Assembly (NCBI RefSeq): GCF_050157905.1 | Contig: NZ_JBKIWZ010000001.1 | Span: 744,001 to 808,000, forward strand | Length of the DNA: 64,000 nucleotides | Reading direction: 5' to 3' | From: Pantoea sp050157905 | Lineage (GTDB): Bacteria; Pseudomonadota; Gammaproteobacteria; Enterobacterales; Enterobacteriaceae | Shown: positions 1-8,300 of the stretch, one piece after another | Layout of the letters: each line of letters begins with the position of its first letter | Position numbering within the stretch: position 1 is the stretch's first letter | Notes under the pieces: model-generated | Told to the model about the DNA's origin: nothing | Databases searched by the model: none | What the model saw: the letters and a program-made list of their open reading frames with translations, nothing else | Translations under genes and position numbers: made by a program

Positions 1-1797
1 CAAGCAGGCGGGGAGGAGCGTATGGAAAACTTCACCACCAATCTTAATCAGCTTGCTCGCGTCGGTGGGATCGATCCACTGATTGGTCGCGATAAAGAGC
101 TGGAACGTACCATTCAGGTTCTGTGCCGTCGTCGTAAAAACAACCCGCTGCTGGTGGGTGAATCAGGTGTAGGTAAAACTGCCATTGCAGAAGGTCTCGC
201 CTGGCGTATCGAGCAGGGCGACGTTCCGGAAGTGATGAAAGAGTGCACCATCTACTCGCTGGATATCGGTTCGCTGCTGGCGGGCACCAAGTACCGTGGT
301 GATTTTGAAAAACGTTTCAAAGCGCTGCTGAAGCAGCTGGAGCAGGACGAACACAGCATCCTGTTTATCGATGAGATCCATACCATCATCGGTGCCGGTG
401 CGGCGTCAGGCGGCCAGGTCGATGCGGCTAACCTGATCAAACCGCTGCTCTCATCGGGCAAGATCCGGGTGATGGGCTCCACCACCTATCAGGAGTTCAG
501 CAACATCTTCGAAAAAGATCGTGCGCTGGCCCGTCGTTTCCAGAAGATCGACATCACGGAACCTTCTGTCGAAGAGACCGTACAGATCCTGAACGGCCTC
601 AAAACCAAGTACGAAGCGCATCACGATGTGCGTTACACCGCGAAAGCAGTGCGTGCTGCCGTTGAGCTGGCGGTGAAATATATCAACGATCGTCATCTGC
701 CCGACAAGGCGATTGACGTGATTGATGAGGCGGGTGCCCGTGCGCGCCTGATGCCAGCCAGCAAGCGTAAGAAAACCATCAACGTCTCTGACATTGAAAC
801 GGTCGTGGCGCGTATTGCCCGCATTCCGGAGCAGAGCGTGTCGGCAACCGACCGCGATACGCTGAAAAATCTGGGCGATCGCCTGAAAATGCTGGTGTTT
901 GGTCAGGACAATGCTATCGAGGCGCTGACCGAAGCGATTAAGATGAGCCGCGCCGGTCTGGGCCAGGATCGTAAGCCGGTCGGTTCCTTCCTGTTCGCCG
1001 GTCCGACCGGTGTCGGTAAAACGGAAGTCACCGTGCAGCTGGCGAAAGCGCTGGGTATTGAGCTGCTGCGTTTCGATATGTCTGAGTACATGGAGCGTCA
1101 CACCGTCAGCCGTCTGATTGGTGCGCCTCCTGGCTACGTCGGCTTTGATCAGGGCGGTCTGCTGACCGATGCCGTGATTAAGCATCCTCACGCGGTCGTT
1201 CTGCTGGATGAGATCGAGAAAGCGCATCCGGATGTCTTTAACCTGCTGCTGCAGGTGATGGATAACGGTATGCTGACCGATAATAACGGTCGCAAAGCGG
1301 ACTTCCGCAACGTGGTGCTGGTCATGACCACTAACGCCGGTGTGCGCGAGACCGAACGTAAATCAATTGGTCTGATTCATCAGGACAACAGCAGCGACGC
1401 GATGGAAGAGATCAAAAAGATCTTTACGCCAGAGTTCCGCAACCGTCTCGACAACATCATCTGGTTCAGTCACCTGTCACCAGAGGTGATCCATCAGGTG
1501 GTCGACAAGTTTATTGTCGAACTGCAGGCGCAGCTGGATGCCAAAGGCGTGTCGCTGGAAGTCAGCGATGAAGCGCGTGACTGGCTGGCTGAGAAGGGCT
1601 ATGACAAAGCGATGGGTGCCCGTCCGATGGCGCGCACCGTGCAGGATAGCCTGAAAAAACCGTTAGCCAATGAACTGCTGTTTGGTTCGCTGGTGGATGG
1701 TGGCTCAGTGTCGGTGGCACTGGATCGTGAGAAGGGTGAACTTACCTATCACTTCCTGAGCGCAGAAAAACGCAAAACGGAAGGCACGGTGCACTAA
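1..1797 (+). CDS. clpA: ATP-dependent Clp protease ATP-binding subunit ClpA (5' end outside window)
   Basis: AAA+ unfoldase that feeds N-degron, ssrA-tagged and other substrates into ClpP in the cytosol. The reading frame is open from base 1, so the ATG at 22 is internal and the adaptor-binding N-domain (about 160 residues in the family) lies outside the window. Two ATPase modules are visible: D1 with Walker A GESGVGKT (bases 157-180) and Walker B LFIDEIH, and D2 with Walker A GPTGVGKT (bases 1000-1023) and Walker B VLLDEIEKAHP. The ClpP-docking IGL tripeptide sits in RKSIGLIHQDN near base 1360. About 598 codons remain of roughly 758. A strong terminator follows. The nearby aat gene makes N-degrons that ClpS-ClpAP destroys, so the neighbourhood is functionally coherent. 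Identification is secure from residue-level similarity to the E. coli protein. Confidence 0.98.
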   Translation, partial: QAGGEERMENFTTNLNQLARVGGIDPLIGRDKELERTIQVLCRRRKNNPLLVGESGVGKTAIAEGLAWRIEQGDVPEVMKECTIYSLDIGSLLAGTKYRGDFEKRFKALLKQLEQDEHSILFIDEIHTIIGAGAASGGQVDAANLIKPLLSSGKIRVMGSTTYQEFSNIFEKDRALARRFQKIDITEPSVEETVQILNGLKTKYEAHHDVRYTAKAVRAAVELAVKYINDRHLPDKAIDVIDEAGARARLMPASKRKKTINVSDIETVVARIARIPEQSVSATDRDTLKNLGDRLKMLVFGQDNAIEALTEAIKMSRAGLGQDRKPVGSFLFAGPTGVGKTEVTVQLAKALGIELLRFDMSEYMERHTVSRLIGAPPGYVGFDQGGLLTDAVIKHPHAVVLLDEIEKAHPDVFNLLLQVMDNGMLTDNNGRKADFRNVVLVMTTNAGVRETERKSIGLIHQDNSSDAMEEIKKIFTPEFRNRLDNIIWFSHLSPEVIHQVVDKFIVELQAQLDAKGVSLEVSDEARDWLAEKGYDKAMGARPMARTVQDSLKKPLANELLFGSLVDGGSVSVALDREKGELTYHFLSAEKRKTEGTVH

Positions 1798-1813
1798 GCC
1801 CTGCTGCAGAAAT

Positions 1814-1846
1814 GAAAAAGGCCGGATTATTATCCGGCCTTTTTTT
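1814..1846 (+). terminator. Intrinsic terminator of clpA
   Basis: A GC-rich stem (AGGCCGGAT pairing with ATCCGGCCT around a short TATT loop) is preceded by an A-run and followed by seven Ts. It ends clpA transcription and, through the A-run on the other side, could also stop infA transcripts arriving on the minus strand. Confidence 0.9.
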
Positions 1847-1881
1847 CGCTGCGTAATGCAAGGCGATAAAATTACTGCAGT

Positions 1882-2100
1882 TTAGCGACTACGGAAGACA
1901 ATGCGGCCTTTGCTCAGGTCGTACGGGGTCAGCTCAACGGTCACTTTGTCACCCGTCAGGATACGGATGTAGTTTTTGCGCATTTTACCGGAGATGTGAG
2001 CAGTAACCACGTGTCCGTTCTCAAGTTCTACGCGGAACATGGTGTTAGGTAACGTATCCAGTACGGTACCTTGCATTTCAATATTGTCTTCTTTGGCCAT
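1882..2100 (-). CDS. infA: Translation initiation factor IF-1
   Basis: IF-1 binds the 30S A site and helps IF-2 and IF-3 during initiation. The 72-residue product has the family's standard length and a single S1/OB fold, starting MAKEDNIEMQG and ending GRIVFRSR. It is nearly identical to the E. coli protein. The gene faces clpA across an 84-bp gap that holds only a terminator. Two promoters can be read upstream on the minus strand, one close (-35 at 2165-2170) and one near the end of aat (extended -10 at 2397-2405), matching the two-promoter arrangement known for E. coli infA. Confidence 0.98.
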   Translation of the reverse strand: MAKEDNIEMQGTVLDTLPNTMFRVELENGHVVTAHISGKMRKNYIRILTGDKVTVELTPYDLSKGRIVFRSR

Positions 2101-2141
2101 CGAATCCTCTGGGTGTACTACCTTTCAGTTGAACCGGCAAG

Positions 2142-2170
2142 ATAATGCCCAATTCAACGATTTATGTAAA
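2142..2170 (-). promoter_or_regulatory. Sigma-70 promoter P2 of infA
   Basis: On the minus strand TTTACA (2170-2165) and CATTAT (2147-2142) are separated by exactly 17 bp, giving a predicted start near 2135 and a leader of about 35 nt. Both hexamers are close to consensus. Confidence 0.75.
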
Positions 2171-2443
2171 GAACCGTCGGCGATTTCGCCAACGCTTTGC
2201 TGGGGTGCACGCCATGGCGCGCATCCGGTGAAATTAGGGTGTTTATGTGGCGTCTGCAGGGGACTGGCGGGCTAAGAATCTGTATCAACCGGTTACACGC
2301 GCACGATTGAAAACAGTTCCGGGAGTGCGTTGAGATTCCCAGCCTGGCAATTCCGGCTCAGGATTGCGAAGCGCGGACGACATACCAAACCCGGCTATTA
2401 TACCACTTAACCGCCTTTATGTGTGCAAAACATCTCAACATGG
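2171..2443. other. infA upstream leader region, no gene
   Basis: This gene-free stretch lies between the stop codon of aat and the proximal infA promoter. It would be transcribed as a long leader from the distal infA promoter. I found no tRNA (no acceptor stem or T-arm) and no credible small ORF; a 78-codon frame on the plus strand overlaps the infA start antisense and has no family resemblance that I recognise. Confidence 0.6.
2397..2405 (-). promoter_or_regulatory. Extended -10 promoter P1 of infA
   Basis: Minus-strand TGGTATAAT is a perfect TGn-TATAAT extended -10 element, with no good -35 at 17 bp. Transcription would begin near 2390, giving infA a leader of about 290 nt. E. coli infA is also known to have a distal and a proximal promoter. 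Confidence 0.6.
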
Positions 2444-3136
2444 CTAAAAAAGGGTTTGTGTCTGCCAGCAGCCTTCGCTGACCGGCTGGTTCACCAGGCG
2501 TTGCACATACTGCAGATAGTCAGCCCGCGAAATCTCCTGTGCACCCAGTGAAGCGGTATGGGAATTAAGGACCTGGCAGTCAATCAATTGTCCCTGATGC
2601 CGGATGAAGTGCTGGCAGAATACCCAGAGTGCGGTTTTTGAGGCATTCTGCTGGCGGCTGAACATCGACTCGCCACAGAAGATTTGTCCCAGCGCAAGTC
2701 CATACAGGCCACCGACCAGCTGCTGTTCATTCCACACCTCGACAGAGTGCGCATGGCCCAGCTCATAGAGTCGCAGCCAGGCCCGTTTCATCTCAAAGGT
2801 GATCCAGGTGCCTTCATCGCGACCGCTGGCACAGCCTTCGATCACCGCGGCAAACGACTGATTCATCGTGACGCGATAGGGCGATTGACGGTGGAAACGT
2901 TTCATGCTGCGGCTGAGATGAAACTGCTCAGGCAGCAGCACCGCGCGGGGATCGGGCGACCACCAGAGAATCGGGTCGCCGGACGAAAACCAGGGAAAGA
3001 TGCCGTGCTGATACGCGTTAAGTAACCGGGCAGGAGAGAGATCGCCCCCCATGGCCAGCAGACCATTAGGTTCGCGCAGGGCCATTTCAGGTGGCGGAAA
3101 GTTCAGAGAGTCCCGTGACAGTTGTACCAGTCTCAT
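2444..3136 (-). CDS. aat: Leucyl/phenylalanyl-tRNA-protein transferase
   Basis: Aat transfers Leu or Phe from aminoacyl-tRNA onto proteins with N-terminal Lys or Arg, creating N-degrons recognised by ClpS and degraded by ClpAP. The 230-residue product matches the family length (E. coli 234). It carries the hallmark N-terminal stretch REPNGLLAMGGDLSP, then GIFPWF and WWSPDPRAVL, and the later CGESMFSR and IDCQVLN motifs. It begins 33 bp after the end of cydC on the same strand, so it is probably the last gene of a cydD-cydC-aat transcript. The C-terminus is slightly shorter and differs from E. coli. Role assignment is secure. Confidence 0.97.
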   Translation of the reverse strand: MRLVQLSRDSLNFPPPEMALREPNGLLAMGGDLSPARLLNAYQHGIFPWFSSGDPILWWSPDPRAVLLPEQFHLSRSMKRFHRQSPYRVTMNQSFAAVIEGCASGRDEGTWITFEMKRAWLRLYELGHAHSVEVWNEQQLVGGLYGLALGQIFCGESMFSRQQNASKTALWVFCQHFIRHQGQLIDCQVLNSHTASLGAQEISRADYLQYVQRLVNQPVSEGCWQTQTLF

Positions 3137-3169
3137 TGCGTTATGTTACTCATCAGCGTTTCGCTATGA

Positions 3170-4900
3170 CTATAACGCAATACGCTGCCGGAAACGCCAG
3201 TAGCGGCCTGATTTTGAGATTAATTCGGCATGGCTGCCCTGTTCAATAATGTCGCCATTATCCATCACGCAGATGCGATCCATCTGTTCGAGACCGCTGA
3301 GCCGATGGGTAACCATTATTACGGTCTTACCTGCGGTTAGCTGCTGCAGCAGCGCGAGAATATGCTGCTCGGTTGTGGCATCCAGACCTTCTGTTGGTTC
3401 ATCCAGCAGCCAGAGATCGCCATCATGCAACAGCGCGCGCGCCAGGGCGAGTCGGCGCAGTTCGCCACCTGAAAGCGGACGGCCGCCTTCACCCAGCCAG
3501 GCGTTCAGCCCTTCGGGGTTTTCAGGCAGCCGCTGCAGACCGACATCGTTCAGGGCGCGGATAAGCCGCTCGTCACTGGCGTCGGGACAGGCCAGCAGGA
3601 GGTTATCGCGCAAGCTCTGACTGAAAAGATGAACACGCTGCGTGACCACGCTGATGCGCTGGCGCAGTTCAGGCTCTGACCAGTCAGCAATGGGTCGGTC
3701 GTTAAGGCTGATCGCCCCATGCTGGCTCTCCCAGCTGCGGGTTAACAGGGCCAGCAGTGTAGATTTTCCGCAGCCGGTTGGCCCCAGAAGGGCTATGCGC
3801 TCGCCCGCGGCCACCTCAAGACAACAGCCTTTCAGCACTTTCTCCGCACGGCCAGGGTAACTGAAATCAAGCTGGTCGATGCGGACGGTCAGGCTGCCAG
3901 GCCGCGCCGCCGACGCTGCCGGAAAAACGATCGCGGGAGGCTGGTCAATCACCTCACTGACCCGCTGAGCGGCCGCTATCACCTGCGACATGGGCAGAAA
4001 GGCTCCGGCGATCGGGGCCAGCGCTTCAAAGGCCGCCAGTGAACAAAATACGACCAGCGCAATCAGCGAACCGGGCAGCTGCTGGTCGCTGATGGTGGCG
4101 GCGCTGAGCCAGAGCAGCAGGGTGACCGTCACGCCGCTGATCAGCAGCAGCAGGCTCTGCGCCGTCGCCTGCAGATGCTGTTGCTGGCGCTGAGCCTGCT
4201 GCCAGCGCTGTTCATCCGCATCAAGCTGCCGACGCCACTGCTGCGACGCGCCATACAGCGTGAGTTCCGCCTGCGCCGACAGCCACTGCGTCAGCTGTAA
4301 GCGCCAGCGGGCGCGGCCACGGGCAATGGTAATACCGGCAGGCGAGCCAAGGCGATAAAACAGCGCAGGCATCAGCACCAGGGTGGCCAGCATGATCCCG
4401 CCCAGCGTCAGTGCCAGCGGAACAGCGATCAGGCTCAGCCCGAGTGTTACCACCACAATGACCAAAAAAGCGCCCGTCAGCGGCGAGATAACACGCAGAT
4501 AAAGATGATCCAGCGTATCGACATCGGCCACAAAGCGGTTAAGCAGGTCTGCCTGGCGGAACAGCGAGAGCTGCCCCGGTGAGAGCGCCATCAGACGACC
4601 AAACGTATGAACACGCAGATGCTGCAGGACTCTGAACGTCGCGTCATGACTGACCAGGCGTTCGGCATAGCGTGCGGCCGTGCGAATGATCGCGGCTCCG
4701 CGTACGCCCGCCGCAGGCAGCATATAGTTGAAAGTATAAAGTCCGGCGACGCCTGCCACGGACGAGGCGGCAAGGAACCAGCCGGACAGGGTCAGCAGGC
4801 TGATACTGGCCAGCAGGGTCACAATTGCCAGTACGAGCCCCAGCGCCAGGCGAAAAGGGTGCCGCTGCCAGAGACGAAGAAAAGGATGCAGGGCGGACAT
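3170..4900 (-). CDS. cydC: Heterodimeric thiol exporter ABC subunit CydC
   Basis: One half of the CydDC ABC exporter in the inner membrane, which moves glutathione and cysteine to the periplasm and is needed to assemble cytochrome bd and c-type cytochromes. The 576-residue product (E. coli 573) has an N-terminal six-helix exporter domain and a C-terminal nucleotide-binding domain with Walker A GPTGCGKS, signature LSGGELRR and Walker B LWLLDEPTEGLD. Its ATG overlaps the cydD stop codon by one base (TGATG), which indicates translational coupling and equal stoichiometry of the two halves. Confidence 0.97.
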   Translation of the reverse strand: MSALHPFLRLWQRHPFRLALGLVLAIVTLLASISLLTLSGWFLAASSVAGVAGLYTFNYMLPAAGVRGAAIIRTAARYAERLVSHDATFRVLQHLRVHTFGRLMALSPGQLSLFRQADLLNRFVADVDTLDHLYLRVISPLTGAFLVIVVVTLGLSLIAVPLALTLGGIMLATLVLMPALFYRLGSPAGITIARGRARWRLQLTQWLSAQAELTLYGASQQWRRQLDADEQRWQQAQRQQQHLQATAQSLLLLISGVTVTLLLWLSAATISDQQLPGSLIALVVFCSLAAFEALAPIAGAFLPMSQVIAAAQRVSEVIDQPPAIVFPAASAARPGSLTVRIDQLDFSYPGRAEKVLKGCCLEVAAGERIALLGPTGCGKSTLLALLTRSWESQHGAISLNDRPIADWSEPELRQRISVVTQRVHLFSQSLRDNLLLACPDASDERLIRALNDVGLQRLPENPEGLNAWLGEGGRPLSGGELRRLALARALLHDGDLWLLDEPTEGLDATTEQHILALLQQLTAGKTVIMVTHRLSGLEQMDRICVMDNGDIIEQGSHAELISKSGRYWRFRQRIAL

Positions 4901-6669
4901 CAGTGGATCTCCTGTTGACGATGCTTCAGCATCTCACTGAAGGCACCCGGCTGTTGCGAGAGTTGCGCCCAGCTTCCCTGCTGCACCAGTTTACCCGCAT
5001 CCATCACCCACAGGATCGGCCAGCGGCTCAGCGTGTCGATCTGATGGGTAATCATCAGCGTGGTCTGACGGGTCGCGGCCTGGTTCAGCGCCACCATCAC
5101 ATGACGTTCACTCAGCGCATCGAGGCTGGCGGCAGGTTCATCGAGCAGTAAAAGATGGGCAGGTTTACAGAGTGCGCGCGCGACCGCGATGCGCTGCGCC
5201 TGGCCCACGGAGAGCAGACTGCCCCCTTCGCCTGGCGGCGTGTCGATGCCCTGCGGCAGACGGGACAGAAACTCGGTAATGCCGCACGCGTCGAGCAGCG
5301 CGTCAAAACGGTCGGCCTCACAGGTGGCGCCCATCAGAATGTTGTCGCGCAGGGTGGCGGCCGGTAACTGAGGATTCTGTCCTACCCAGCTAATCTGCTG
5401 ATGCCAGTCCGTTCGCCGTATCTCGCGCAGCTCTGTGCCGTTGACCGTCAGGGATCCCTGATAGGGCAGGAAACCCAGCAGAGCGTTCATCAGGGCGGTT
5501 TTACCGGCCCCGCTCTGGCCGACCAGCGCAATCTGTTCACCCGGGGCGATAGTGAAAGTGAGGGGCCCGCACAGCACCTGGCCATCGGGGGCGCAGACAC
5601 AGAGATCCGTGGCGATCACCGAAACAGCGCCACTGGCGGTAAAAGGTTGCTGGCCTTCCTGCGGCGCGGTGTCGGGCGTAGCCTGCATAAACGCTTCAAG
5701 CGCATCTGCGCCGCCGACCGCCTGCGCTTTGGCATGATAAAACGCGCCAAGATCGCGCAATGGCTGGAAAAATTCGGGGGCAAGGATCAGCACCAGAAAA
5801 CCGGCAAACAGTGTTACGCCCTGGCCGTAATCGCCGAAATGAAGTTCGCCCAGATAGGAGAAGCCAAAGTAGACGGCCACTACCGCAATCGCGAGTGAGG
5901 CAAAGAACTCCAGCACCGCAGAGGAGAGAAAGGCGAGGCGCAGCACCTCCATCGTCCGCTGACGAAAATCGAGGGTAGCCGCGGCCACGGCCTGCTGCTC
6001 GGCTGCAGCGCGATTGAAGAGTCGCAGCGTTTCCCGGCCACGCAGGCGATCGAGAAAGTTACCACTCAGCCGGGCCAGCACCAGAAAGTTGCGGCGGTTA
6101 GCTTCAGCTGCGCCCATCCCGACCAGCGCCATGAATAGCGGAATCAGCGGGGCAGTGGCAAAGAGGATCAGCCCGGCTGTCCAGTTGAGCGGAAAAATGG
6201 TCAGAAGAATGCTGCACGGGATCAGCGCCGCCAGGGTCATCTGCGGCAGATAGCGCGCGTAATACTCCTGCATCTCTTCGATCTGCTCCAGCAGCAGCGT
6301 CGCCCAGCTTCCGGCAGGCTTTCCCTGAATCCACGCCGGGCCCAGCTGAGCTAACCGGTCCAGTACCTGCTGGCGTAACGCCTGACGGATGGCCTGGCCG
6401 GCCCGGAATCCGGTCAGTTCACGGGCATAGTGAATCAGGGCGCGCAGCCCAAAGCAGAGCAGCAGCAACATGATGCTGAACGTCAGGTTTTCACGCGGTT
6501 GCCGGTCGATAATCAGGGCCTGAAGGAGTGAGGCCAGCAGGGCCGACTGGGCGATAATCAGCAGGGCACCTGCCATGCCCAGCAGCGTATTGAGCCGCAA
6601 CCAGCGACCGGCGAAACGACGTTGCTGACGAAGCCAGCGGGTAAGGTGCTGCTGCCGCGATTTGTCCAT
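4900..6669 (-). CDS. cydD: Heterodimeric thiol exporter ABC subunit CydD
   Basis: Partner of CydC in the glutathione/cysteine exporter. At 589 residues it matches E. coli CydD (588). The first half is hydrophobic and exporter-like (for example LLIIAQSALLASLLQALII); the second half is an ATPase with Walker A GQSGAGKT, signature LSVGQAQR and Walker B LLLLDEPAASLD. The Val in the signature in place of Gly is also present in E. coli as far as I recall. The trxB terminator lies just upstream, so cydDC should have its own promoter in 6670-6751, where I cannot pick hexamers with confidence. Confidence 0.97.
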   Translation of the reverse strand: MDKSRQQHLTRWLRQQRRFAGRWLRLNTLLGMAGALLIIAQSALLASLLQALIIDRQPRENLTFSIMLLLLCFGLRALIHYARELTGFRAGQAIRQALRQQVLDRLAQLGPAWIQGKPAGSWATLLLEQIEEMQEYYARYLPQMTLAALIPCSILLTIFPLNWTAGLILFATAPLIPLFMALVGMGAAEANRRNFLVLARLSGNFLDRLRGRETLRLFNRAAAEQQAVAAATLDFRQRTMEVLRLAFLSSAVLEFFASLAIAVVAVYFGFSYLGELHFGDYGQGVTLFAGFLVLILAPEFFQPLRDLGAFYHAKAQAVGGADALEAFMQATPDTAPQEGQQPFTASGAVSVIATDLCVCAPDGQVLCGPLTFTIAPGEQIALVGQSGAGKTALMNALLGFLPYQGSLTVNGTELREIRRTDWHQQISWVGQNPQLPAATLRDNILMGATCEADRFDALLDACGITEFLSRLPQGIDTPPGEGGSLLSVGQAQRIAVARALCKPAHLLLLDEPAASLDALSERHVMVALNQAATRQTTLMITHQIDTLSRWPILWVMDAGKLVQQGSWAQLSQQPGAFSEMLKHRQQEIH

Positions 6670-6751
6670 GCGAGACCATGCTAAATGTCGATGACGGGAT
6701 AATGAGAAGGGCGTTTCGCGCGCTTCCGAGGCAAGAATCTAGCATGAGGGC

Positions 6752-6782
6752 AATAAAAAAGGCGACTGAAAAACCGTCGCCT
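6752..6782 (-). terminator. Intrinsic terminator of trxB
   Basis: Read on the minus strand, AGGCGACGG...GTCGCCT forms a stem that is followed by a run of Ts (the plus-strand A-run at 6755-6760). It separates trxB from cydDC. Confidence 0.85.
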
Positions 6783-6811
6783 CGAACATTTGAGATCAGA
6801 GGGTTAACAAC

Positions 6812-7780
6812 TTACTGATCGTTTTTAACCAGTCCGTCAAGAAAACGCTCAGCGTCTAACGCAGCCATACAACCGGTGCCTGCTGATGTGATCGCCTGGC
6901 GGTAAATATGGTCCATCACATCGCCTGCCGCGAAGACGCCAGGAATGCTGGTCTGGGTGGCATTGCCGTGCAGACCTGACTGCACTTTGATGTACCCGTT
7001 CTCCAGCGCCAGCTGGCCCTCAAAGATGGCCGTGTTCGGGCTGTGCCCGATAGCGACAAAGAGGCCCGCGACATCCAGCGTTTCCGTCTCATCGCTGTTC
7101 TGGGTAGAGCGCAGCGTCAGACCGGTTACGCCCATCTGATCGCCAGTCACCTCTTCCAGCGTACGATGGGTGTGCAGCACGATATTGCCGTTACGCACTT
7201 TTTCCATCAGACGGTCAATCAGGATCTTCTCAGCGCGGAAGCTGTCGCGACGGTGAATAAGATGCACTTCGGCGGCAATGTTCGCCAGGTAAAGCGCCTC
7301 TTCAACCGCCGTGTTGCCGCCACCGATGACCGCCACTTTCTGATTACGGTAGAAGAAACCGTCGCAGGTCGCACAGGCGGAAACGCCTTTGCCTTTAAAC
7401 GCCTCTTCAGAGGGCAGACCCAGATAGCGCGCTGATGCACCGGTCGCGATGATCAGCGCATCCGAGGTGTATTCACCGCTGTCGCCCGTCAGGCGGAACG
7501 GACGGTTCTGCAGATCCACGGTATGAATATGATCAAAAATGATCTCAGTATTAAATTTTTCGGCATGCTCATGCATACGTTCCATCAGCGATGGACCTGT
7601 CAGATCGTGCGGGTCGCCCGGCCAGTTTTCTACCTCGGTAGTGGTGGTCAGCTGTCCGCCTTTTTCCAGACCGGTGATCAGCACCGGATTCAGGTTGGCG
7701 CGTGCAGCATAAACGGCTGCGGTATAACCCGCTGGGCCGGAGCCCAGAATGAGTAACTTACTGTGTTTGGCCGTACTCAT
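6812..7780 (-). CDS. trxB: Thioredoxin reductase (NADPH)
   Basis: Flavoenzyme that reduces thioredoxin with NADPH in the cytosol. The protein has the FAD-binding GSGPAGYTAAVYAARAN motif near the N-terminus, the redox-active CATCDG disulphide in the middle, the NADPH-binding GGGNTAVEEAL motif, and the C-terminal FAD contact GVFAAGDV. The open frame extends 22 codons upstream, but I chose the ATG at 7780. It gives MSTAKHSKLLILGSG, colinear with E. coli (321 residues against 322 here), and is preceded by GAGGAACGC. A good promoter sits about 30 bp further upstream. It lies between cydDC and lrp, as in E. coli. Confidence 0.98.
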   Translation of the reverse strand: MSTAKHSKLLILGSGPAGYTAAVYAARANLNPVLITGLEKGGQLTTTTEVENWPGDPHDLTGPSLMERMHEHAEKFNTEIIFDHIHTVDLQNRPFRLTGDSGEYTSDALIIATGASARYLGLPSEEAFKGKGVSACATCDGFFYRNQKVAVIGGGNTAVEEALYLANIAAEVHLIHRRDSFRAEKILIDRLMEKVRNGNIVLHTHRTLEEVTGDQMGVTGLTLRSTQNSDETETLDVAGLFVAIGHSPNTAIFEGQLALENGYIKVQSGLHGNATQTSIPGVFAAGDVMDHIYRQAITSAGTGCMAALDAERFLDGLVKNDQ

Positions 7781-7816
7781 GCGTTCCTCAGTTTCATTCG
7801 GCTGACATAGCCTGCG

Positions 7817-7846
7817 ATTGTAGGGAATATCTGGCGGCAATGACAA
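7817..7846 (-). promoter_or_regulatory. Sigma-70 promoter of trxB
   Basis: Minus-strand TTGTCA (7846-7841) and TACAAT (7822-7817) with an 18-bp spacer, predicting a start near 7810 and a 30-nt leader to the chosen trxB ATG. Confidence 0.7.
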
Positions 7847-8091
7847 GGCTTAGCCAATTTTGTTAACGATAGCTGCAAACGGCGTAGACGATGAGTGGCA
7901 GTTTTGCCTGCGTGATGCGCTAAAAGGGGGCAAAACTCGGGTTAAACCGGTGCATGAGCGGAAAAATATTCATTTAAAAACAGATACCCAGCGGTCTGTC
8001 TGGCATCTTGTCCTGAATTTGGTGATTTTACTTTGACAATCGCCTGCGCATTTGCGAAAACATTATCAGAAGTGAATAACATTTATCGGCA

Positions 8092-8118
8092 CAAAACAGG
8101 TTTTCATCGCCTGTTTTG
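8092..8118 (+). repeat. Inverted repeat in the lrp leader (first)
   Basis: CAAAACAGG and CCTGTTTTG form a perfect 9-bp inverted repeat around a 9-nt spacer. It would fold as an RNA hairpin in the lrp leader or act as a dyad operator. There is no T-run after it, so it is not a terminator. Confidence 0.7.
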
Positions 8119-8154
8119 CATGTAACGCCGGATAAAAGCAGCCTGATATGGATA

Positions 8155-8188
8155 ATGACGCATGATGTGGACAGACAGCATGCGTCAT
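8155..8188 (+). repeat. Inverted repeat in the lrp leader (second)
   Basis: ATGACGCATG and CATGCGTCAT form a perfect 10-bp inverted repeat around a 14-nt spacer, about 110 bp before the lrp start. It lacks a T-run. It could be an RNA structure or a protein-binding dyad. Confidence 0.7.
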
Positions 8189-8300
8189 ATCGATAAGTCT
8201 TATTACTCAGGCTCTGTTAGCTCACTTCAGAAATGCCCCGAACAATGAGCGTTTTCAGGGCGTGGCAGGTAAAGGGAAGGAATGAAGAGAGACAATAATA

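Larger units (their letters stand above)
7847..8300. other. trxB-lrp divergent region and lrp leader
   Basis: A gene-free stretch of about 450 bp upstream of lrp. A TTGACA box stands at 8033-8038, but the nearest good -10 (CATTAT, 8061-8066) is too far away at 22 bp. An alternative is TTGCGA (8052-8057) with AATAAC (8075-8080) at 17 bp. Two large perfect inverted repeats follow (8092-8118 and 8155-8188). A long leader is known for E. coli lrp, which is autoregulated. No small ORF is convincing. Confidence 0.6.

Noticed and set aside
451..1227. 258-codon minus-strand open frame over clpA
   Set aside because: Shadow of clpA codon usage; no homology that I recognise and no regulatory context.
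7781..7846. 22-codon N-terminal extension of trxB
   Set aside because: It would place the trxB promoter hexamers inside the coding region, and the ATG at 7780 has a Shine-Dalgarno sequence and family-consistent length.
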